The notes beneath the pieces are model-generated. The model did no database searches. It saw only the letters and a list, made by a program, of their open reading frames with translations, and was not told where the DNA came from. Below, in pieces: positions 25,156 to 33,581 of a stretch of DNA of 48,635 bases. Position numbers and translations under genes: made by a program. Source of the stretch: RUG11462 sp045539315 (lineage in GTDB: Bacteria > Bacillota > Clostridia > Oscillospirales > Acutalibacteraceae); the NCBI GenBank assembly GCA_045539315.1, contig JAZQFC010000005.1, positions 1 to 48,635 of the forward strand. The letters run 5' to 3'. Every line of letters begins with the position of its first letter. The stretch's first letter is position 1.

Positions 25156-26103
25156 TTATTCTTCTTCTTTACGAAGTCCAAAGCCCAAAGAATCGAGCTT
25201 ATTAATAACTTCTTCAAGTGATTTTCTACCTAAATTTCTAACCTTCATCATATCTTCTTCAGATTTCATAATGAGGTCTTCAACTGTGTTGATACTTGCT
25301 CTCTTTAAGCAGTTAAAGCTACGAACTGAAAGGTCAAGCTCCTCAATGGTCATCTCAAGCACCTTTTCTTTTGCATTATCGTCTTTTTCAACCATAATGT
25401 CGCTGTTTGTAGCAGCGTCTGAAAGGTCAACAAATAAGTTAAGATGTTCAGTGAGCACCTTGGCAGCTAACGCAATAGCCTCTGTAGCAGAGATAGTGCC
25501 GTTAGTCCAAACATCGATAGAAAGTTTGTCAAAATCAGTTACTTGACCAACACGAGTATTAGAAACGTTAAAATTCACTTTTGTAACAGGTGTATAAATT
25601 GAGTCAACCGGAATTACTCCGATAACTGGTTGAGCCTGTTTATTTTTGTCCGCAGAAACATATCCGCGGCCTTTATCGATGGTTAACTCCATAAAGAGTT
25701 TTCCACCTTCTGAAACTGTTGCAATATGCAAATCAGGATTAAGAATCTCTACTTCGGAATCGCTCTTAACACTGCCTGCGGTAACCTCACAAGGACCCTC
25801 GGCTTCAATGTAGCAAACCTTTGGTGATTCTCCATGGATTTTCGCGGTAAGACCTTTGATATTGAGAACTATTTCAGTAACATCCTCTGTAACATTTGGA
25901 ACTGTTGAAAATTCATGTACAACGCCATCGATTTTAATTGAAGTAACTGCCACACCTGGAAGTGATGAAAGCAATACTCTACGAAGGCTGTTGCCAAGTG
26001 TTATACCAAAACCTCTTTCAAGAGGTTCAATAGAAAATCTACCGTAAGAACCGTCTTCAGCTAATTCTTCAGCTTCTATTCTTGGTTTCTCGATTTCAAT
26101 CAT
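25156..26103 (-). CDS. rpoA: DNA-directed RNA polymerase subunit alpha
   Basis: Assembly platform of RNA polymerase and contact point for UP elements and activators. The N-terminal domain (1-230) carries the dimerisation helix GFGITLGNSLRRVLLSSLPG. The C-terminal domain (about 245-312) has ELDLSVRSFNCLKRA and RNLGRKSLEEVINKL, which bind DNA. The 315-aa length is typical for Firmicutes. AAAAGGAGGA precedes the ATG. It follows rpsD after an 87-base spacer containing small hairpins, the widest gap in the alpha block. Confidence 0.98.
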   Translation of the reverse strand: MIEIEKPRIEAEELAEDGSYGRFSIEPLERGFGITLGNSLRRVLLSSLPGVAVTSIKIDGVVHEFSTVPNVTEDVTEIVLNIKGLTAKIHGESPKVCYIEAEGPCEVTAGSVKSDSEVEILNPDLHIATVSEGGKLFMELTIDKGRGYVSADKNKQAQPVIGVIPVDSIYTPVTKVNFNVSNTRVGQVTDFDKLSIDVWTNGTISATEAIALAAKVLTEHLNLFVDLSDAATNSDIMVEKDDNAKEKVLEMTIEELDLSVRSFNCLKRASINTVEDLIMKSEEDMMKVRNLGRKSLEEVINKLDSLGFGLRKEEE

Positions 26104-26190
26104 TCAAAATCCTCCTTTTAGCAGAATGTCTGCTTTTTTAATACAGCAAAATTGCTGATGATTTGAACAAAATGTATCCGTAAAAGGATA
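26104..26190 (-). promoter_or_regulatory. rpsD-rpoA spacer with three small hairpins
   Basis: Three perfect short inverted repeats lie in a row: TATCC/GGATA at 26175-26190 directly after rpsD, CAGCAAAATTGCTG at 26144-26157, and GCAGA/TCTGC at 26121-26133 just upstream of the rpoA ribosome site. On the minus strand no T-run follows the last hairpin, so a terminator is unlikely; RNA processing or translational control is possible. The function is not known. Confidence 0.35.
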
Positions 26191-26811
26191 TTATTTTGAA
26201 TACAACTCGACGATAAGTGACTCCTCAACAGGTGTGTCAATATCTTCTCTTGCAGGAAGGTTAACAACCTTACCTGAATTTGTTTCGCGTACTAACCAAG
26301 TTGGAACTGGTCTTGCAGCATTTGCTTCAAGAACGTCTTTGATTTTTACGCTTTCCAAACTCTTTTCTTTAACAGCGATAACGTCGCCTGCTTTTACAAG
26401 GTATGAAGGAATGTTTACCTTTTTACCGTTTACTGTAAAGTGGTTATGAGTAACCAATTGACGAGCTTCTTTTCTGCTGTTTGCGAAACCGAGTCTGTAA
26501 ACAATGTTATCAAGACGAGTTTCAAGGATTTGAAGAAGGTTTTCACCAGTGATACCCTGTCTTCTTTCAGCTTCAACAAAATATTTGTGGAACTGACCTT
26601 CTAAAACGCCGTAATAACGTTTAGCTTTTTGTTTCATACGGAACTGAGTAGCATACTCGGAGTTCTTTTTTCTACCTTGGCCATGTTGACCAGGTGCATA
26701 ATTTCTTTGAGAAATAGAACATTTATCTGAATAGCATCTTTCACCTTTTAAGAAGAGCTTTTCGCCTTCTCTACGGCAAAGTCTGCATACAGGACCTGTA
26801 TATCTTGCCAT
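26191..26811 (-). CDS. rpsD: 30S ribosomal protein S4
   Basis: Primary 16S rRNA-binding protein that nucleates 30S assembly, and in many bacteria also a translational repressor. The 206-aa sequence begins MARYTGPVCRLCRREGEKLF with a four-Cys zinc site (C9, C12, C26, C31: CRLC, CYSDKC), so it is the zinc-binding type. The S4 RNA-binding domain spans about 95-160 (ETRLDNIVYRLGFANSRKEA). Located between rpsK and rpoA, as in most Clostridia. Confidence 0.97.
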   Translation of the reverse strand: MARYTGPVCRLCRREGEKLFLKGERCYSDKCSISQRNYAPGQHGQGRKKNSEYATQFRMKQKAKRYYGVLEGQFHKYFVEAERRQGITGENLLQILETRLDNIVYRLGFANSRKEARQLVTHNHFTVNGKKVNIPSYLVKAGDVIAVKEKSLESVKIKDVLEANAARPVPTWLVRETNSGKVVNLPAREDIDTPVEESLIVELYSK

Positions 26812-26832
26812 ACAATAAGCACCTCCTATAAA

Positions 26833-27231
26833 TTATACTCTACGTCTTTTTGGTGGGCGACAACCGTTGTGTGGGATAGGAGTTACGTCTTTAATAAGAC
26901 TAACTTCCAAACCTGCTGTTTGCAATGCTCTGATTGCAGCTTCACGGCCTGCGCCTGGACCTTTAACAAATACTTCAACTGTCTTTAAACCATGTTCCAT
27001 AGCAGCTTTTGCAGCTGTTTCAGCAGCAGATTGAGCGGCAAATGGAGTTGATTTTTTAGAACCTCTGAAGCCTAACTCACCTGCTGAAGCCCAAGAAAGT
27101 GCATTTCCTTGAGTGTCAGTGATTGTGACAATAGTATTGTTGAAGGTTGACTGAATATGTGCACTGCCACGCTCGATATTTTTCTTCTCGCGGCGGCGAC
27201 GGGATGCTGTTTTTGTACCCTTTGTTGCCAT
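26833..27231 (-). CDS. rpsK: 30S ribosomal protein S11
   Basis: Platform protein of the 30S subunit near the mRNA exit. The 132-aa sequence has IQSTFNNTIVTITDTQGNAL, the FRGSKKSTPFAAQ segment and the C-terminal signature DVTPIPHNGCRPPKRRRV. The N-terminal tail is basic. It lies 15 bases after rpsM and 21 bases before rpsD; a ribosome site overlaps the rpsM end. Confidence 0.97.
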   Translation of the reverse strand: MATKGTKTASRRRREKKNIERGSAHIQSTFNNTIVTITDTQGNALSWASAGELGFRGSKKSTPFAAQSAAETAAKAAMEHGLKTVEVFVKGPGAGREAAIRALQTAGLEVSLIKDVTPIPHNGCRPPKRRRV

Positions 27232-27246
27232 ACTTTAAACCCTCTC

Positions 27247-27615
27247 TTACTTCTTCTTGTTAGCAATAGTCTTCTTAGGACCTTTGCGTGTTCTTGCATT
27301 TGTTTTTGAACGTTGACCTCTTACAGGAAGTCCTTTGCGATGACGCAAACCTCTGTAACTACCGATTTCGATAAGTCTTTTAATATCAAACGCAATATCT
27401 CTTCTGAGGTCACCCTCAACGTTGCAATTGTGTTCAATATACTCACGAAGTTTAGCTACATCGTCTTCTGATAAATCCTTACATCTGATGTCAGGATCTA
27501 CACCTGTTTCAGCCAAAATCTTTTTTGATGTTGTGAGACCGATACCAAAAATATAGGTAAGTCCAATTTCTACTCGCTTGTTATTAGGCAAGTCAACACC
27601 GGAAATACGTGCCAT
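27247..27615 (-). CDS. rpsM: 30S ribosomal protein S13
   Basis: Head protein of the 30S subunit that contacts the P-site tRNA and L5. The 122-aa sequence opens with MARISGVDLPNNKRVEIGLT, includes YIFGIGLTTSKKILAE and the RGLRHRKGLPVRGQRSKTNA block, and ends in a basic tail (RKGPKKTIANKKK) that reaches the tRNA. GGAGGTGTAAGT precedes the ATG. It follows rpmJ by 27 bases. Confidence 0.97.
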   Translation of the reverse strand: MARISGVDLPNNKRVEIGLTYIFGIGLTTSKKILAETGVDPDIRCKDLSEDDVAKLREYIEHNCNVEGDLRRDIAFDIKRLIEIGSYRGLRHRKGLPVRGQRSKTNARTRKGPKKTIANKKK

Positions 27616-27642
27616 TTTACTTACACCTCCGTCAAAATCGCC

Positions 27643-27756
27643 TTAACCTTGGCGTTGTTTGTGTTTAGGGTTTTCACAAATAACCATGATTTTACCCTTG
27701 CGTTTAATGACTTTGCATTTTTCGCATATCTTCTTAACAGAAGGTCTGACCTTCAT
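27643..27756 (-). CDS. rpmJ: 50S ribosomal protein L36
   Basis: A 37-aa protein of the large subunit: MKVRPSVKKICEKCKVIKRK, then GKIMVICENPKHKQRQG. The zinc ligands C11, C14, C27 and H32 are all present, so it is the zinc-binding (C+) type. Stop codon TAA at 27645-27643. GGAATG lies just upstream of the ATG. It sits in its usual place between infA and rpsM. Confidence 0.97.
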   Translation of the reverse strand: MKVRPSVKKICEKCKVIKRKGKIMVICENPKHKQRQG

Positions 27757-27827
27757 TCTAATCATTCCTTTCGATAAAACAAAAGACCGATTTTTTAAAT
27801 AAAAATGTCGGATTTAAGTTTGTTATC

Positions 27828-28046
27828 TTACTTTGAACGCCATGTAATGCGTCCTTTAGTTAAATCATAAGGTGACATTTCAACTGTTACCTTATCACCC
27901 GGAAGAATTCTGATATAATTCATTCTTAATTTTCCGGATATGTGGGCTGAAATAACGTGACCGTTTTGAAGTTCAACCTTAAATGTTGCATTAGGTAATG
28001 CTTCAACAACAGTACCTTGTAATTCAATATTATCCGCTTTGGCCAT
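27828..28046 (-). CDS. infA: Translation initiation factor IF-1
   Basis: A 72-aa S1-like OB-fold protein that occupies the ribosomal A site during initiation. The sequence MAKADNIELQGTVVEALPNA and GDKVTVEMSPYDLTKGRITW are diagnostic. GGGGAGGT precedes the ATG, 15 bases after map. It is followed by a 71-base spacer with an imperfect hairpin (CCGA...TCGG, about 27783-27810) before rpmJ. Confidence 0.98.
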   Translation of the reverse strand: MAKADNIELQGTVVEALPNATFKVELQNGHVISAHISGKLRMNYIRILPGDKVTVEMSPYDLTKGRITWRSK

Positions 28047-28061
28047 GATTTTACCTCCCCT

Positions 28062-28829
28062 TTAGTTTTTACTGCAATAATCTGGGTCGGTTAAGATTAA
28101 CGGACCATCTTTTGTTATTGCAATGCTGTGTTCAAAATGTGCTGAAAGCGAGCCGTCTTGTGTTTCAACAGTCCAACCATCTCTCAGTGTTCTGACACCG
28201 GGTTTACCCATATTTATCATAGGTTCGATAGCTAATGTCATGCCCGGTACTAAGCGTACACCTCGTCCCGCTGTTCCAAAATTCGGAACCTCTGGGTCTT
28301 CGTGCAGTCTCGCGCCTACTCCATGCCCCACAAATTCTCTAACCACCGAGTAACCGCGCGCCTCAACATACTCCTGTATTGCTGAAGAAATATCGCCGAT
28401 TCTGCTACCAGGAAGCGCTTTTTTTATACCTTCATAAAGGCTTTCTTTAGTCACTTCCATCAGCCGCTTTGCTTCTGGTGAAACAACGCCACAAGCAAAT
28501 GTAGCAGCATTATCGCCGTTATACCCTTCATATACTGCGCCTAAATCTACCGAAACAATATCGCCCGATTTAAGAATAGTATTTTTACTTGGTATGCCAT
28601 GGATAACTTGATTGTTTATGGAAATGCATGCACTTGCAGGGAAACCATTATAGTTAAGGAAGCCCGGCTTTGCATTTTGACTGATTATATAATCATATGC
28701 AATTTTATCTAACTCATAAGTTGATACGCCGGGTTTCACATGTTCTCCAACAAGTTGCAGTGCTTTAGCAGAAATTCTGCCGGCTTCTCTCATAAGTTCT
28801 ATCTCACGAGATGTTTTTAGCACTACCAT
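28062..28829 (-). CDS. map: Type I methionine aminopeptidase
   Basis: Removes the initiator methionine from nascent proteins. The 255-aa pita-bread fold has all five metal ligands: the D of SVDLGAVYEGYNGDNA and the second D of that block, H in VGHGVGARLHEDPEVPN, E in LAIEPM, and E in HFEHSIAIT. There is no N-terminal zinc extension. It follows adk by 2 bases and precedes infA, the standard secY-adk-map-infA order. Confidence 0.97.
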   Translation of the reverse strand: MVVLKTSREIELMREAGRISAKALQLVGEHVKPGVSTYELDKIAYDYIISQNAKPGFLNYNGFPASACISINNQVIHGIPSKNTILKSGDIVSVDLGAVYEGYNGDNAATFACGVVSPEAKRLMEVTKESLYEGIKKALPGSRIGDISSAIQEYVEARGYSVVREFVGHGVGARLHEDPEVPNFGTAGRGVRLVPGMTLAIEPMINMGKPGVRTLRDGWTVETQDGSLSAHFEHSIAITKDGPLILTDPDYCSKN

Positions 28830-28831
28830 GC

Positions 28832-29464
28832 TTAATCCTCCAAAACTTTGAAAGTAAGAGCAGTTGTATCTGCAACTTCCTCTTGACCTTCAACAACACT
28901 TAAGATACCTTTTTTAGCATAGTAATCTTTAAGTGGCTCTGTTTGCTCGTGATACACATTAAGCCTATCAAGAACAACTTCAGGACTGTCATCTTTACGG
29001 ATAACAAGTTCTGCGCCGCAAGCGTTACAAATGCCTTCTTTTAAAGGTTTCTTATATTCTGTGTGATATGAAGCGCCACAATCTGGGCAAACTCGTCTGC
29101 CTGACATTCTTTGCACGATTTTTTCATCGGCAACTTCAATGTCGATAACCTTATCGATAACAATGCCCATATCATCAAGCGCTTTTGCTTGAGGAATTGT
29201 TCTTGGGAAACCATCAAGAATAAATCCGTTTTTACAGTCATCTTGTGCTAAACGGTCATTGATGATACCAATAACAACTTCATCAGGAACTAATTTTCCT
29301 GCTTCGATGAAAGACTTTGCTTTAAGTCCCATCTCGGTTTGATTTTTCAAAGCTTCACGAATGATATTACCTGTAGAAATTGTAGGAATACCTAACTTTT
29401 CGCAAACCTTTTCTGCTTGAGTGCCTTTACCGGCACCCGGAGCACCTAGAAATATCAAATTCAT
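28832..29464 (-). CDS. adk: Adenylate kinase
   Basis: Converts ATP + AMP to two ADP. The P-loop GAPGAGKGT is at residues 7-15. The NMP-binding part has STGNIIREAL, and DGFPRTIPQA is typical. The LID domain carries a four-Cys zinc site (CPDC...CNAC, about residues 129-153), as in many Gram-positive enzymes. At 210 aa it is the long-LID form. It starts 36 bases after secY. Confidence 0.98.
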   Translation of the reverse strand: MNLIFLGAPGAGKGTQAEKVCEKLGIPTISTGNIIREALKNQTEMGLKAKSFIEAGKLVPDEVVIGIINDRLAQDDCKNGFILDGFPRTIPQAKALDDMGIVIDKVIDIEVADEKIVQRMSGRRVCPDCGASYHTEYKKPLKEGICNACGAELVIRKDDSPEVVLDRLNVYHEQTEPLKDYYAKKGILSVVEGQEEVADTTALTFKVLED

Positions 29465-29500
29465 AAATTTACCACCTTTTACTTAACGTTCGGTTACTGA

Positions 29501-30814
29501 TTAATCAAGGAATCCTTTATAATGACGCATCATCATTTGTGATTCAAGTGATTGAACAGTATCAATAGCAACACCTACTACGATGAGCATTGATGTACCA
29601 CCGAGCGAAACATCAATTTTTACAAACTGACCAATGATAATTGGTAAAATAGCAATTACACCGAGGAAAATAGCACCGATAAGGGTGATTCTTGACAAGA
29701 TGTTTTTAATAAACACTTGTGTTGGTTTACCTGGACGAATACCAGGAATTGCACCGTTATTTTTTCTCAAATTGTTTGCCATTTCAACTGGGTTGTATTG
29801 AATTGATGTATAGAAATAAGCAAAAGCAATAATTAATGCAAAGTAGATAACTGCATAGCTAATACTTTGATAATCAAGCAATGTTAACACTCTATACCAA
29901 GTGCTACTTGCTGCCTCAGAAGTTGTAGGGTTCATAAATTGAAGAACCTGTTGAGGAATCATAAGAATTGAACTTGCAAAGATGATAGGCAAAACGCCTG
30001 ACATATTAACCTTGATAGGCATATGTGAGTTTTGACCACCATATTGTTTTCTACCAACAACACGTTTTGCATATTGGATAGGAATTCTTCTTTCGGCAAA
30101 TTGCATCCAAACAATGAATAAAACAACTGCGATAAGAATAACAAGAACAACGATAACTTCTACCCACATACCTTGTCTTAAGTATGTGTAGAAAGCGGTA
30201 ATACCAGATGGTAATCTTGAAATAATACCTGCGAAAAGTAATATTGAGATACCATTGCCAATACCTTTTTCGTCAATTCTTTCGCCAAGCCACATCATTA
30301 ATGCTGAACCTGCGGTAAAGCAAAGAATGATAACGATAGCTGAAAATACTTTTTCAAAGCCTGTTTCAGCTAAAATGTAACTTGAAGCGCTACCATCTTG
30401 TGGTGCTGAAGCAAAGAGCCACCACCAGAATGCTGTACCTTGGATAAGACCAAGAATAACAGTAGCAAAACGAGTGTATTTAGCAATTTTCTTCTGGCCT
30501 TCCTGACCTTCTTGAGCGATTCTCTCAAGAGCAGGAATAGCAACAGTTAAAAGTTGCATGATAATTGAAGCGTTGATGTATGGAGTGATAGACATTGCGA
30601 AAAGCGCACCATATTCCATAGCACCACCGGTGAGCACGTTGAGGTAGTTAAAAAATGCTCCGCTACCAGAAATTGCACCTTTTAATGCTTCAATATCAAT
30701 AAATGGAACAGGGAGGAATGAACCAATTCTAAAAACGAGAAGGATCATTGCAGTGTAAAGAATTTTCATACGAATTTCTTTAACTCTCCAGGCATTGCGA
30801 AGTGTTTCAAACAT
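29501..30814 (-). CDS. secY: Protein translocase subunit SecY
   Basis: Ten-helix core of the Sec channel. The 437-aa protein shows GGAMEYGALFAMSITPYINASI (plug and TM2 region, here split as GGAMEYGALFA and MSITPYINAS), IDEKGIGNGISILLFAGI, and the cytoplasmic loop ERRIPIQYAKR that binds the ribosome and SecA. The C-terminal segment MMRHYKGFL is normal. The gene follows rplO by 3 bases and leads into adk. Confidence 0.98.
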   Translation of the reverse strand: MFETLRNAWRVKEIRMKILYTAMILLVFRIGSFLPVPFIDIEALKGAISGSGAFFNYLNVLTGGAMEYGALFAMSITPYINASIIMQLLTVAIPALERIAQEGQEGQKKIAKYTRFATVILGLIQGTAFWWWLFASAPQDGSASSYILAETGFEKVFSAIVIILCFTAGSALMMWLGERIDEKGIGNGISILLFAGIISRLPSGITAFYTYLRQGMWVEVIVVLVILIAVVLFIVWMQFAERRIPIQYAKRVVGRKQYGGQNSHMPIKVNMSGVLPIIFASSILMIPQQVLQFMNPTTSEAASSTWYRVLTLLDYQSISYAVIYFALIIAFAYFYTSIQYNPVEMANNLRKNNGAIPGIRPGKPTQVFIKNILSRITLIGAIFLGVIAILPIIIGQFVKIDVSLGGTSMLIVVGVAIDTVQSLESQMMMRHYKGFLD

Positions 30815-30817
30815 AGT

Positions 30818-31258
30818 TTAAACCTCCTCTGCCTTTCCTCCTGCTGCTTCAATTGCTTCTTTAGCTGAAGCAGAGAAAGCAGTTGCTTGAACGGTTACTT
30901 TTTTAGTAACTTTACCGTTACCTAAAACTTTAACACCGTCATAAGCTTTTTTAATGATGCCTTTTTCGATTAAAGCATCTGCATTTACAACTGCACCGTC
31001 TTCAAATTTATCGAGTGCAGATAAGTTAATAGCAATAATTTTTTTAGCAAAAATATTATTAAAACCTCTTTTTGGAACACGTCTAGCGAGTGGCATTTGA
31101 CCACCTTCAAAGCCTGGACGAACTCCGCCGCCTGAACGAGCTTTCTGACCTTTATGACCTTTGCCTGCAGTTTTGCCTTGTCCTGAAGCAGCACCTCTAC
31201 CAATTCTCTTTGATTCTTTTATAGAACCTTGAGCTGGAGCTAAATCATGAAGTTTCAT
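30818..31258 (-). CDS. rplO: 50S ribosomal protein L15
   Basis: Late-assembly protein of the large subunit. The 146-aa sequence begins MKLHDLAPAQGSIKESKRIG and contains GQKARSGGGVRPGFEGGQMP and LARRVPKRGFNN, the basic extended N-terminal arm. The C-terminal globular domain is Ala/Lys rich. GGAGGTG precedes the ATG. It lies 19 bases after rpmD and 3 before secY. Confidence 0.97.
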   Translation of the reverse strand: MKLHDLAPAQGSIKESKRIGRGAASGQGKTAGKGHKGQKARSGGGVRPGFEGGQMPLARRVPKRGFNNIFAKKIIAINLSALDKFEDGAVVNADALIEKGIIKKAYDGVKVLGNGKVTKKVTVQATAFSASAKEAIEAAGGKAEEV

Positions 31259-31277
31259 TTTATTCGCACCTCCTTAG

Positions 31278-31475
31278 TTATTCAGTTACCTCTACGAGGT
31301 GGGATATCTTAGCGATTTTACCTTTTGTCTGTTCATTATCTGGTTGAACTGTTGTGTCACCAGGTTTTTTAAGACCTAAGGAAATTGCTGTTGCAATTTG
31401 TTTTTCTTTGCAACCAATCAAACTTTTTTTCAAAGTGATAGTAAGGCCTGCAGCCTTTGTCTTTTTAGTAGCCAT
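31278..31475 (-). CDS. rpmD: 50S ribosomal protein L30
   Basis: Small large-subunit protein. The 65-aa sequence has LTITLKKSLIGCKEKQIATA followed by LGLKKPGDTTVQPDN and KGKIAKISHLVEV, the standard L30 core. A short basic extension (MATKKTKAAG) precedes it, giving a length slightly above the usual 58-60. It sits between rpsE and rplO, as in most Firmicutes. Confidence 0.95.
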   Translation of the reverse strand: MATKKTKAAGLTITLKKSLIGCKEKQIATAISLGLKKPGDTTVQPDNEQTKGKIAKISHLVEVTE

Positions 31476-31490
31476 TTTGCTGCCTCCTTA

Positions 31491-31991
31491 TTAACCTAAA
31501 ATTTCTTTAACGCTCTTGCCACGAATAGCAGCAACTTCTTCAGCGCTTCTAAGTGAAGCAAGACCTTGAATTGTTGCACGAACTACGTTGCAAGGGTTGT
31601 TTGAACGCAATGCTTTTGTACGGATATCCTTAATACCTACTGTTTCAATAACAGCACGAGCAGGACCACCCGCAATAACACCAGTACCTTCTGCAGCAGG
31701 TTTCATAAGAACTCTACCTGCGCCATAAGCACCAATAACCTCATGAGGAATTGTTGTTCCTTTTAAAGCTACTTTAATGAGATTCTTTTTAGCGTCTTCA
31801 ATACCTTTACGGATTGCTTCTGGAACCTCGGCAGCTTTACCGATACCGAAACCTACGATTCCGTTACCATCACCAACAACCACGAGGGCTGAAAATTTCA
31901 TAATACGGCCACCTTTAACAGTTTTTGATACTCTGTTAATGGCAACTACTCTTTCCTGTAAATCAAGTACAGATGCGTCAATATTAGCCAA
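31491..31991 (-). CDS. rpsE: 30S ribosomal protein S5
   Basis: Decoding-fidelity protein of the small subunit. The 166-aa sequence contains the N-terminal double-stranded-RNA-binding domain (LQERVVAINRVSKTVKGGRI, FSALVVVGDGNGIVGFGIGK) and the C-terminal GGPARAVIETVGIKDIRTKA block. The loop VSKTVKGGR, where spectinomycin-resistance changes occur, looks wild type. It follows rplR by 17 bases. Confidence 0.97.
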   Translation of the reverse strand: MANIDASVLDLQERVVAINRVSKTVKGGRIMKFSALVVVGDGNGIVGFGIGKAAEVPEAIRKGIEDAKKNLIKVALKGTTIPHEVIGAYGAGRVLMKPAAEGTGVIAGGPARAVIETVGIKDIRTKALRSNNPCNVVRATIQGLASLRSAEEVAAIRGKSVKEILG

Positions 31992-32008
31992 AGTTAATCT
32001 CCTCCTTA

Positions 32009-32368
32009 TTAGAACTTGAGGCCGCCCTCACGAGCGCCTTCGGCCAATTCTTTAACACGGCCGTGATAGATATTTCCTCCGCGGTCAAATACGACCTCGG
32101 TAATTCCTGCTTTTACAGCACGCTCTGCAACAGTCTGACCAACTTTACGAGCTGCTTCTTTGTTACCACCAACACCTGCGAAATCTTTTTCAACAGTTGA
32201 AGCAGAAACAATAGTTTTGCCGGTTGAATCATCAATCACCTGTGCATAGATGTTTGAGAGTGAACGAAATACGCTAAGACGTGGGCAACTAGCTGTGCCT
32301 GAAATCTTGCCACGAACTCTCTTATGTCTTCTCTGACGAGCTGCCTTGCTATCTGGTCTGTTAACCAT
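32009..32368 (-). CDS. rplR: 50S ribosomal protein L18
   Basis: 5S rRNA-binding protein of the central protuberance. The 119-aa sequence has the basic N-terminus RQRRHKRVRGKISGTASCPR, then LSVFRSLSNIYAQVIDD and the C-terminal FDRGGNIYHGRVKELAEGAR block. Normal bacterial length. It lies 18 bases after rplF. Confidence 0.97.
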   Translation of the reverse strand: MVNRPDSKAARQRRHKRVRGKISGTASCPRLSVFRSLSNIYAQVIDDSTGKTIVSASTVEKDFAGVGGNKEAARKVGQTVAERAVKAGITEVVFDRGGNIYHGRVKELAEGAREGGLKF

Positions 32369-32386
32369 AATTTCACTCCTCCCTTA

Positions 32387-32932
32387 TTAACCTGCACCTT
32401 TGCCGGCTTTACCTTCCTTACGGCGGATAACTTCGTCGGCATATTTGATACCTTTGCCTTTATATGGCTCTGGTGGTCTTTTTTCTCTGATTTCAGCTGC
32501 GAATTGACCAACTTTTTGTTTGTCAACACCGCTGATGATGATTTCATTTGGACCTGGACACTCGATTGAGATACCTTCGATTTCTTCGAACACTACTGGG
32601 TGTGAAAAACCAAGGTTCATATTAAGTGTGCTACCTTGTTTTTGAACACGGTAACCAACACCGTTTACTTCGAGTTTTTTGCTGAAGCCGTTTGTTACGC
32701 CTTCAACCATATTGAAGATTAATGAACGTGTTAAACCGTGAAGAGCACGATTTTCTTTCTCATCGTTTGGACGAGCAACTGTGATTTCATTACCCTCAAC
32801 TTTGATTTCCATATTAGGATTGAATTCCTTTGTAAGGGTTCCTTTAGGACCTGTTACAGTAACGGAATTGCCATCCAATTTAACTTCGACTCCTGCTGGA
32901 ATCGCGATCGGTTTTTTACCAATACGTGACAT
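32387..32932 (-). CDS. rplF: 50S ribosomal protein L6
   Basis: Large-subunit protein near the factor-binding site. The 181-aa sequence starts MSRIGKKPIAIPAGVEVKLD and has ALHGLTRSLIFNMVEGVTNG, and its C-terminal domain ends with EPYKGKGIKYADEVIRRKEG. The two duplicated domains span about 1-82 and 83-181. It follows rpsH by 14 bases. Confidence 0.98.
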   Translation of the reverse strand: MSRIGKKPIAIPAGVEVKLDGNSVTVTGPKGTLTKEFNPNMEIKVEGNEITVARPNDEKENRALHGLTRSLIFNMVEGVTNGFSKKLEVNGVGYRVQKQGSTLNMNLGFSHPVVFEEIEGISIECPGPNEIIISGVDKQKVGQFAAEIREKRPPEPYKGKGIKYADEVIRRKEGKAGKGAG

Positions 32933-32946
32933 ATTCCATTACCTCC

Positions 32947-33345
32947 TTACCATACGAAAGCAAGAACTTCGCCGCCGATATTCTCTTTGCGAGCTTGCTT
33001 ATCTGTCATAATACCTTTAGATGTTGAAAGGATTGCAATACCAAGTCCTCTCATTACTTGAGGCATATCTTCTACACTTGTATATATACGCAAACCAGGT
33101 TTTGAAACTCTGCGAAGACCTTGAATAACTTGAGTCTTGTTTGCGCCGTATTTTAATTGGATACGAATAATACCCTGTTTTCCGTCATCAACAACAGAAA
33201 AACTCTTAACATAACCTTCATCAACAAGAATTTGTGCAATTGACTTTTTCATGTTTGATGCAGGAACGTCAACTGAATCATGTTTTGCTGAATTTGCATT
33301 ACGAATTCTAGTGAGCATATCAGCAATTGTATCAGTTACTTGCAT
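32947..33345 (-). CDS. rpsH: 30S ribosomal protein S8
   Basis: Central-domain 16S rRNA-binding protein; in E. coli it is the repressor of the spc operon. The 132-aa sequence has the N-terminal MQVTDTIADMLTRIRNANSA and the C-terminal RNA-binding motif STSKGIMTDKQARKENIGGE. Normal length. AAGGAGGT precedes the ATG, 35 bases after rpsN. Confidence 0.98.
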   Translation of the reverse strand: MQVTDTIADMLTRIRNANSAKHDSVDVPASNMKKSIAQILVDEGYVKSFSVVDDGKQGIIRIQLKYGANKTQVIQGLRRVSKPGLRIYTSVEDMPQVMRGLGIAILSTSKGIMTDKQARKENIGGEVLAFVW

Positions 33346-33380
33346 GTTATTTACCTCCTTATATTCTCATTAACAGCCTA

Positions 33381-33566
33381 TTACCAGCTTGCCTTCTTTA
33401 CGCCTGGGATTTCGCCTTTGTAAGCGAGTTCTCTGAAACAGATACGACAAATTCCGTATTTGCGGAGATAAGCGTGTGGTCTACCACAGATTTTACATCT
33501 GTTATAAGCACGTGTTGAGAATTTTGGAGTTCTCTGTTGCTTAACTTTCATTGATGTCTTAGCCAT
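33381..33566 (-). CDS. rpsN: 30S ribosomal protein S14 (zinc-binding type)
   Basis: A 61-aa small-subunit head protein: MAKTSMKVKQQRTPKFSTRA, then the zinc motif C-x2-C ... C-x2-C in CKICGRPHAYL and GICRICFREL, ending with PGVKKASW. The short zinc form (often named rpsZ) is typical of Firmicutes; longer zinc-free paralogues are usually encoded elsewhere. It is 15 bases after rplE. Confidence 0.97.
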   Translation of the reverse strand: MAKTSMKVKQQRTPKFSTRAYNRCKICGRPHAYLRKYGICRICFRELAYKGEIPGVKKASW

Positions 33567-33581
33567 GAATATTCCTCCTCC

